Below, one piece after another: positions 56,470 to 64,000 of a stretch of DNA of 64,000 bases; positions within the stretch are counted from its first letter, which is position 1; every line of letters starts with the position of its first letter. The stretch covers positions 215,532,996 to 215,596,995 of the forward strand of contig JASDDO010000024.1 of the NCBI GenBank assembly GCA_030015575.1. Direction: 5' to 3'. Under the pieces are notes generated by a model. The model was not told the origin of the DNA. It worked only from the letters and a program-made list of their open reading frames with translations, and did not search any database. The DNA comes from Agapanthus africanus (lineage: Eukaryota > Streptophyta > Magnoliopsida > Asparagales > Amaryllidaceae). A program made the translations under genes and the position numbers.

Positions 56470-59427
56470 AACCTTGAAGAAAAATTTGGGTTAGGACAGA
56501 TTCAAGTACAGGAAATGATAGGATTCAAAGAATAGAAATTTGTAAGATTCAAGGAACATGAATTGTAAAGAATGTTTTAGTTGCTGGTTCTTGTGTTATA
56601 TTGCTCAGGTTGTTCAGAACTGCATGATAGGGAATCATACAGCTCTGACCAGCATGGGCCACCAACAAAACCTGTCACGCCCCGCTTCCCAGTGTACGGC
56701 GAAGGGGACGCGACGAGGCCCGCTACGTATATACTCAGAAGTACATACGCTAAGCGTATCTAAGCAATATAAAAGTAAATCACAAGAGACAAGAAATATA
56801 GAAATAACAGCAACTTTATTAATAACATTCTTTTGTACAATGCATGAAAAATAAATACAACTGAAATGGAAAGCGATGCCTAAACAGTGGCTTAACATGA
56901 AATGAAAATACTGAAAAGAACAAGGTACAATATCTAGAGCTCGGGATCTTCGTGGAACTACTCCAAGTCTTCACCGGTAGGCTCGATCTATGCTGGGTCC
57001 AAAGCACCTGACGACATTCAAAGAAGAAAGAAATAGAATGTCGTCAGCGAACAGGTCGCTCGGTAAGTCCCAAAGATAAGGAAGAAATAAACAGAAAGTA
57101 AGAAAGAGAGAGAGAGAGAGCTTTTAATGTTGTATTATAATATTGTATTAACGTTGTTGTTTGTAGCCTGGTACAGAAGATGCCAGTGTATACGAGGGGA
57201 GTCCCACTTACACCGGGGACCTTGGTAACCTGTAGTACAAGGCTCCGTCGATAATACCACGGAACAACGGCATGAATGTAATTACGTCTTAAGTGACCAC
57301 CTCATGCCACCTTTAACATATTCCGTACCAGTCTACCCCTTAAACCCCGTAGTGTTATGATTGTATTGTAGTATTGTATTGTATAAGTTGGATGACTGAT
57401 CAAAACCATGATATCAGTAAACATGTTGTAACTGCATAATTAGGTAAATGGAATAACGGAATAATGGATGTATATCCATGGTTTGATTCAGTCAAGTTGT
57501 ATAGTAAATTGTGTTGGTTGTATGATTGATTGACCGACTGACCGAAACCATGATATCAGGAAACGATTATAACCGTGTAGTCATGTAAATGGAATACTGG
57601 GAATCATGTAGAAGGAATATATCCATGGTTCGGTTCAGCCAGATTGTATAAACTGGTAATTGTATTCATGGATTCATGTGTTAATATTGACTTGGAAACG
57701 TGTAGATTATGGATTGACTTGAATCATATTTAAGTCAGATTAATCAGACTCAAACCCGAGTCAGACAATCAGCAATGTGAACGAAGTCTTATAACTGCTA
57801 GGGTCCTTATTGTAAATTATAAAACTTGAGGGGGTTTTATGTAAAAAGTACTTTTGTATAGTTTTCAAGATACACCCCAAGTATTTATTATTCGTCTTTA
57901 TTGTTATAATGCGTGTAAATTTTATTTGTGTTATTCTAGTGAATATATCCTAATAAAAGTATTAAATTATAATATTGATTTATTTGAAATTTATGGTATT
58001 TTAATATAACTTTTAATCTTGTGATTTTTAGGAAAAGGTGAAAACTTTATCTTATAATAAAATAGGTGTTTAAATGTTAAATATACATATGTTTATACAA
58101 GAATAATTTTTAATAAATATTTTATTTTCCAAAAATCTCATTTTCTTAAGACGTCGTATTTTAAACCTTTCGAGACCGAATGCTCCTTACGGAGGTCTGA
58201 ATCTCGCACTACTAAACCGAGGGTGCGCGATAAACCGCACGATCCCGAACGGGTTCCCCAAAGACGGGTTGTAGCGGCGCTTTGCAAAGATTGTAAAACA
58301 CTAATCTTTTAGAAAACGGTTTTATAAAATAAAAGTTATTTATTCGCAAAGTGTAGTTTTCCGTATTTTAGATTCTAGGGTTTTCTAAGCCAACTAGCCT
58401 ATTTCTAAATGGTCTAAATGACAGGTCGTTAGAAGCCTCAAATCGCCTCTTCACCGCCAATTGTGGCCAGGTAAGTACAACTGAGGAGGGATCCGCTCAC
58501 GAATCGTGAGGAGGGCCTTTTAAAGTTACCCAAGCTCACTTGCTTAGCCTAGACACCACAAAGTCAGTTTAGATAAACGATCGATGTCCACAACTTATCG
58601 TATTTTCCTAGTAAGAAATATTTACTTAAAAGTATAACAAATCTAAAACCTTTAAGAATGGTTTTATTAAGATTATGGTATTTTAATGAAAGTTTCGTTT
58701 TATCGTATTCTATGTTTTGATGATATCGTTTTAGGGTTGTATTTGCGTGTGTGTGGAGGTAGGTCATTACCTCGTGCTCCATTCTAAATGTATATTAAGG
58801 TTAGGGGTTAAATATGAAATTGAAACTTCATGGTATTAAAGTGAAAATACGGTAAATTGGAAAGGTTATCATTTCATGTGTGAAAACTTATTCAAATTTA
58901 TTTTTACAAGTTTAGTGGTCAAGATGAAGGTGTTTAGGAATGATTGAATTGATTAGAAAATGAAAAATAAACATTATGGTATTAATGTGAAAAAGAATAC
59001 GATTATTGCAAAAGTTATCATTTCATGTGAGAAATTTTGTCCAATTTAGGTGTTATGTGATTAATAGTCATCATGAATAAGTTTAGGTATTATGGAATTG
59101 GTGACAAGTGAGATTTTATAGAAAAACCGAATCGGAAATCTGTTTGTTGCGATTTCCGTCGGGTTTTAAAAGTCGTATTTTTCTTAAAAGAAAAAAAAGA
59201 TAGAAAGAGGGGGACTTACGGGTTTTGGACACGTTAGAGAGTGAGAGGGAGGTAGAGGGTTTGTCGGGCGTCGAATCGTCGTGAAGAGTCCTAGCACGAT
59301 CGCCGGAATTTGCCTTCGATTTCGGCAGCGCTTCGCCTTTCGCTCGTTTTCTAATGTACCGAGTTCTCTTGAGATTTTGGGAGAGTGGACTTAGGAATAT
59401 AGGGTGAAAGGGTAGAGGGTAGGGGGG

Positions 59428-59436
59428 TTTATATAG
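59428..59436 (-). promoter_or_regulatory. TATA box of D LTR 2
   Basis: CCTATATAAACC on the minus strand, same place as in LTR 1. Confidence 0.6.
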
Positions 59437-59594
59437 GGTTAAGCTACGGTTAGAGTTTTAATTAAAAAATATTTAAAAATATAAAAATTCATTAAAATTA
59501 GGAGTAAAAGGGGTTTAATGAGCTTTTGATAACCGATATGAGAATTTAGTGTATACAGGGGGAAAGACCAAGTCAACACGGAAAAAATCCGTGT

Positions 59595-59667
59595 TGACGA
59601 CTCGGCCGTCCGGCCGAGTCCGGCCGGCTGCACCGGCCCGAGTCGGCCGGTCCGCCGGCCGAGTCGT
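59595..59667. repeat. GACTCGGCC palindrome cluster, LTR 2
   Basis: Shorter version of the cluster at 54650-54745; the final GACTCGGCCGAGTCAGGG part is reduced. Confidence 0.75.
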
Positions 59668-59795
59668 GTAGGTCTTCACTTGGGGGGATTTTTGGTATAT
59701 CTAACTTTTTGGGTTCAGTGTAAATTTTGAGAGTTATGATGGTTTGACTGTTGACTTTCCAAAAATTTAAAACAAAATAATTATAAAAATAATGT

Positions 59796-59865
59796 GGGGC
59801 ATGGGATTCGAACTCTGGTGGCTTGGGTCAGCGGTGCAAGGTATTACCAATGAGCTACAAGCTCC
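59796..59865 (-). other. tRNA-like sequence in D LTR 2
   Basis: Same A-box-like and B-box-like words and spacing as at 54881-54950, with only two or three differences. Confidence 0.6.
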
Positions 59866-60118
59866 TTCTTATAATTATTGTGGTATTTAATTACTTAAAC
59901 TGATAGCAGCAAGAATAAATGCTCCTTGTATACATTAAATTTAAAGTAAATTTTTGTACACTAAAAATGGAGTTATTATATTCTCGTAGCTTGTAATTAA
60001 AAACAAAATAATTACCTATATCTTGTGCTCATGCTAAAATACCCCTTTGTGGATTTTATTTTAAAAATATTTGAAAAATTTTGGTGTAGAAAAATAGGGT
60101 TGTTACATTCTACCCTCC

Positions 60119-61384
60119 TTATAAAAATTTCGTCCTCGAAATTTGTAAAAGGAAAGTGTAACAGTTTGGTGACAGAACTAAAGATTGTAAAGAAGTTTTG
60201 GTCAAAGATGTGAGAGAGTTACCTGGGTTACCTTGGTTCACAGTTTCAGGTTCTATGGCTGCTAAGGTGAAAGCCTGTCGCAGTGGCACGTTCCTCCTGG
60301 CCGGAGGCATATTCCCCTGTACTCGAGGCATGTTTCTCAGTGCCTGATGGAATTGGCGATTTGGCTGTGGAGGTGGTGCTGGGAGTGCAGGACGAGTTGC
60401 AGGAACTTGGATAGCTGGCTGCTGCGGGTAGTTGGCAGGTGTGTGTGCTGAGTTGCGTCTATAAGGACAGTTTCCAATTCCGTGATTGGACGCGCCACAA
60501 ACTAAGCATAGGCCTTTTGCGCGCCTACAGTCCTTCCACAAGTGTCCTTCCCTCTTGCAATAAAAGCAAAAATCGGGTCTTGACCGATCCTTAACTTCTT
60601 CCAGTATTCTGAGTTCAACAGCTGGCCTTGAAGAGGCCCCTCCTGCCATTTGAGTGGCAGGACGTTTCACTCCTGCAGACTGAGGTCTGCCCCTTGCCGT
60701 TATCAATGCTTCATAACTGCGGGCAGCTTCCAGAGCATCCTCATGAGTCAGAAATTTTTCCGTGGCTAGAGCGGCCTGAATCTCCGTGTCCAGTCCTTGT
60801 TGGAAGCGACGGGCTCTGATCTCGTTCGTCGGTATCAAGTGTGCCGTGAATCGGCTTAACATGGTGAATTCAGCGTCGTATTCATCTACTGATTTGTCCC
60901 ACATCGATCCTTGCTGTAGATGAATGAACTGCTGCTCCATTGCTAACCTGGCAGTCGCTGGAAAGTATTTCGCGTCGAACTTCTCGCGAAAAGTCTTCCA
61001 TTCAATCGGCTGTACCAAACGGCTCTCTTCCGCCTTCCACCAGTTGCGAGCATTATCCGTGAGCTGTAGTTTTGCTACATGGACCCAAGCGATGTCTGGC
61101 ACTTGAGCTGCTGCCAGATCGTCTTCGATGCCTTGTGCCCATTCTTCCGCTTCAAGAGGGCTTTCTTTACCAGAGAACTGCTTGGGATGTAAAGCCATGA
61201 ATTGCTTTACTCCTGGTGCGTCTGTCTCGGGACGGTTCAGAAGTTGTTGTTGTCCCTCAAGAAGACTGCGGATCGCCTCAAATAGCACTGTTTGCTCTGT
61301 CGGTGGTGCAGGAACAGCCGGTGCGAGAGGTGGTGCTGGAGGTGTGTTGTTGACATTGGTGCTGGTGTTGTTCGGGGAATCCAT
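60119..61384 (-). CDS. gag: Array D gag, unit 2 (looks open throughout)
   Basis: 421 codons starting MDSPNNTST at 61384. Order: a proline-rich N-terminus with PPAPPLAPAVPAPP (residues about 14-28), the capsid-like Retrotrans_gag core (about 60-190; WWKAEESR, FREKFDAKYFP, DEYDAEFTMLSRF), a basic linker, then two CX2CX4HX4C zinc knuckles, CFYCKREGHLWKDC and CLVCGASNHGIGNC (about 270-310), and a proline- and asparagine-rich tail. The frame fills almost the whole internal region and stops just before the LTR. Gag would coat RNA; without pol the element would need enzymes from another element. No break is seen in this gag frame; the element as a whole lacks pol. Confidence 0.9.
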   Translation of the reverse strand: MDSPNNTSTNVNNTPPAPPLAPAVPAPPTEQTVLFEAIRSLLEGQQQLLNRPETDAPGVKQFMALHPKQFSGKESPLEAEEWAQGIEDDLAAAQVPDIAWVHVAKLQLTDNARNWWKAEESRLVQPIEWKTFREKFDAKYFPATARLAMEQQFIHLQQGSMWDKSVDEYDAEFTMLSRFTAHLIPTNEIRARRFQQGLDTEIQAALATEKFLTHEDALEAARSYEALITARGRPQSAGVKRPATQMAGGASSRPAVELRILEEVKDRSRPDFCFYCKREGHLWKDCRRAKGLCLVCGASNHGIGNCPYRRNSAHTPANYPQQPAIQVPATRPALPAPPPQPNRQFHQALRNMPRVQGNMPPARRNVPLRQAFTLAAIEPETVNQGNPGNSLTSLTKTSLQSLVLSPNCYTFLLQISRTKFL

Positions 61385-61596
61385 AACCTTGAAGAAAAAT
61401 TTGGGTTATGACAGATTCAAGTACAGGAAATGATAGGATTCAAAGAATAGAAATTTGTAAGATTCAAGGAACATGAATTGTAAAGAATGTTTTAGTTACT
61501 GGTTCTTGTGTTATATTGCTCAGGTTGTTCACGCAGACCAGAACTGCATGATAGGGATTCATACAGCTCTGACCTGCATGGGCCACCAACAAAACC

Positions 61597-64000
61597 TGTA
61601 ACGCCCCGCTTCCCAGTGTACGGCGAAGGGGACGCGACGAGGCCCGCTACGTATATACTCAGAAGTACATACGCTAAGCGTATCTAAGCAATATAAAAGT
61701 AAATCACAAGAGACAAGAGATATAGAAATAACAACAACTTTATTAATAACATTCTTTTGTACAATGCATGAAAAATAAATACAACTGAAAAGGAAAGCGA
61801 TGCCTAAACAGTGGCATAACAGGAAATGAAAATACTGAAAAGAACAAGGTACAATATCTAGAGCTCGGGATCTTCGTGGAACTGCTCCAAGTCTTCACCG
61901 GTGGGCTCGATCTCTGCTCGGTCCAAAGCACCTGACGACATTCAAAGAAGAAAGAAATAGAATGTCGTCACCGAACAGGTCGCTCTGTAAGTCCCAAAGA
62001 TAAGGGAGAAATAAACAGAAAGTAAGAAAGAGAGAGAGAGAGAGAGAGAGCGCTTTTAATATTGTAATATTGTATTAACGTTGTTGTTTGTAGCCTGGTA
62101 CAGAAGATGCCAGTGTATACGAGGGGAGTCCCACTTACACCGGGGACCTTGGTAACCTGTAGTACAAGGCTCCGTCGATAATACCACGGAACAACGGCAT
62201 GGATGTAATTACGTCTTTAGTGACCACCTCATGCCACCTTTAACATATTCCGTACCAGTCTACCCCTTAAACCCCGTAGTGTTATGATTGTATTGTAGTA
62301 TTGTATTGTATATGTTGGATGACTGATCAAAACCATGATATCAGTAAACATGTTGTAACTGCATAATCAGGTAAATGAAATAACGGAATAATGGATGTAT
62401 ATCCATGGTTTGATTCAGTCAAGTTGTATAGTAAATTGTGTTGGTTGTATGATTGATTGACCGGCTGACCGAAACCATGATATCAGGAAACGGTTATAAC
62501 CGTGGAGTCATGTAAATGGAATACTGAGAATCATTTAGAAGGAATATATCCATGGTTCGGTTCAGCCAGATTGTATAAACTGGTAATTGTATTCATGGAT
62601 TCATGTGTTAATATTGACTCGGAAACTTGTAGATTATGGATTGACTTGAATCATATTTAAGTCAGATTAATCAGACTTAAACCCGAGTCAGACAATCAGC
62701 AATGTGAACGAAGTCTTATAACTGCTACGGTCCTTATTGTAAATTATAAAACTTAAGGGGGATTTATGTAAAAAGTACTTTTATATAGTTTTCAAGATAC
62801 ACCCCAAGTATTTATTATTCGTCTTTATTGTTATAATGCGTGTAAATTTTATTTGTGATATTCTAGTGAATATATCCTAATAAAAGTATTAAATTATAAT
62901 ATTGATTTATTTGAAATTCATGGTATTTTAATGTAACTTTTAATCTTGTGATTTTTAGGAAAAGATGAAAACTTTATCTTATAATAAAATAGGTGTTTAA
63001 ATATTAAATATAGATATGTTTATACAAGAATAATTTTTAATAAATATTTTATTTTCCAAAAATCTCATTTTCTTAAGACGTCGTATTTTTAACCTTTCGA
63101 GACCGAATGCTCCTTGCGGAGGTCTGAATCTCGCACTACTAAACCGTGGGTGCGCGATAAACCGCACGATCCCGAACGGGTTCCCCAAAGATGGGTTGTA
63201 GCGGCGCTTTGCAAAGATTGTAAAACACTAATCTTTTAGAAAACGGTTTTATAAAATAAAAGGTATTTATTCGCAAAGTGTAGTTTTCCGTATTTTAGAT
63301 TCTAGGGTTTTCTAAGCCAACTAGCCTATTTCTAAATGGTCTAAACGACAAGTCGTTAGAAGTCTCAAATCGCCTCTTCACCGCCAATTGTGGCCAGGTA
63401 AGTACAAGTGAGGAGGGAGGGATCCGCTCACGAATCGTGAGGCGGGCCTTTTAAAGTTACCCAAGCTCACTTACCTAGCCTAGACACCACAAAGTCAGTT
63501 TAGATAAACGATCGATGTCCACAACTTATCGTATTTTCCTAGTAAGAACTATTTACTTAAAAGTGTAACAAATCTAAAACCTTTAAGAATGGTTTTATTA
63601 ACATTATGTTATTTTAATGAAAGTTTCGTTTTATCGTATTCTATGTTTTGATGATATCTTTTTAGGGTTGTATTTGCATGTGTGTGGAGGTAGGTCGTTA
63701 CCTCGTGCTCCATTCTAAATGTATATTAAGGTTAGGGGTTAAATGTGAAATTGAAACTTCATGGTATTAAAGTGAAAATACGGTAAATTGGAAAGGTTAT
63801 CATTTCATGTGTGAAAACTTATTCAAATTTATTTTTACAAGTTTAGTGGTCAAGATGAAGGTGTTTAGGAATGATTGAATTGATTAGAAGATGAAAAATA
63901 AACATTATGGTATTAATGTGAAAAAGAATACGATTATTGCAAAAGTTATCATTTCATGTGAGAAACTTTGTCCAATTTAGGTGTTATGTGATTAATAGTC
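61597..64000 (-). repeat. Array D LTR 3, cut by the window edge
   Basis: At least 2.4 kb. It begins (low end) TGTAACGCCCCGC where LTRs 1 and 2 have TGTCACG, and has a longer GA repeat near 62030. It serves as the 5' LTR of unit 2. The internal region next to it begins GGTTTTGTTGGTGGCCC on the minus strand; I could not assign a primer tRNA. Confidence 0.9.

Larger units (their letters stand above)
56673..60107 (-). repeat. Array D LTR 2 (shared by both units)
   Basis: 3435 bases, same order of parts as LTR 1. It serves as the 5' LTR of unit 1 and the 3' LTR of unit 2. Small indels (GA repeat length, GC-rich cluster) separate it from LTR 1. Confidence 0.93.
51717..64000 (-). mobile_element. 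Array D: tandem gag-only LTR elements (LTR-gag-LTR-gag-LTR)
   Basis: Three LTR copies (51717-55192, 56673-60107, 61597 to the edge) alternate with two short internal regions (55193-56672 and 60108-61596) that hold only gag. Orientation is minus: each LTR reads TGTAACAACCC ... GCGTKACA. An internal length of about 1.5 kb leaves no room for pol, so the element is non-autonomous (gag-only, TR-GAG type). Neighbouring units share an LTR, the pattern made by unequal recombination between LTRs. The gag type suggests Ty3/gypsy, perhaps chromovirus-related. LTRs differ by a few percent by eye. The right end is outside the window. Confidence 0.92.

Overview
This window is repeat-rich nuclear DNA from a flowering plant, almost certainly from heterochromatin of a repeat-rich genome. 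I see no host protein-coding gene, rRNA gene or canonical tRNA gene. Nearly everything is a nest of transposable elements. The plant assignment rests on Tat-lineage Ty3/gypsy elements (they carry a second, archaeal-type RNase H, a hallmark of that plant lineage), a CACTA-type TNP2 transposase relic, and plant-style TATAAATA promoters in the LTRs.

Stratigraphy, oldest to youngest by nesting. (1) A decayed CACTA transposase relic (about 1395-2392, minus strand), next to an unassigned LTR-like fragment (1-1395). (2) Tat element A (plus strand) starts at 2393 inside the CACTA relic. It survives as pieces at 2393-4252, 30892-33012, 46432-49892 and 51590-51716; its 3' end lies beyond the window. 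(3) Four later insertions split A. Tat element C is at 4253-30886 (target duplication GAAGC). Tat element B is at 33013-46426 (GACCT). Solo LTR S3 is at 49893-51584 (TCACT). Array D, a tandem LTR-gag-LTR-gag-LTR of a gag-only element, runs from 51717 past the right edge on the minus strand. (4) C itself was hit by solo LTR S1 (17428-19168, GGTAT) and by solo LTR S2 (25066-28482, AGAGA), which lies inside C's 3' LTR in the opposite orientation.

A, B and C share one plan: LTR, a primer-binding site starting TGGCACGCCC (altered in A), gag with a CPYH-type zinc-finger-like module, protease, reverse transcriptase, RNase H, archaeal-type RNase H, integrase, then a very long non-coding 3' region. 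In C this 3' region is about 7.5 kb including S1, and in B about 2.2 kb. B is the youngest of the three: I count by eye about 16 differences over roughly 1.25 kb of LTR outside its internal array. C is older, and A is the most decayed. All three are broken copies.

The most unusual content is not protein. The LTRs and 3' regions are built from arrays of short inverted repeats. One class has a fixed core and changing but matched arms: xTTTAAx', xGCAAAGCx', and a cassette of about six hairpins around an ATCCTCACGA-like loop. Another has fixed arms and changing loops (GGAC-N6-GTCC). A third is made of CACGTG hairpins. The six-hairpin cassette occurs three times in C and once in B with hairpin order kept, which makes it the best candidate here for an undescribed RNA or DNA structural system. 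Tandem arrays of 171/118 bp (C) and of exactly 30 bp (B) also sit in the 3' regions. D adds gag-only elements sharing LTRs, with a tRNA-like Pol III box pair in its LTRs.
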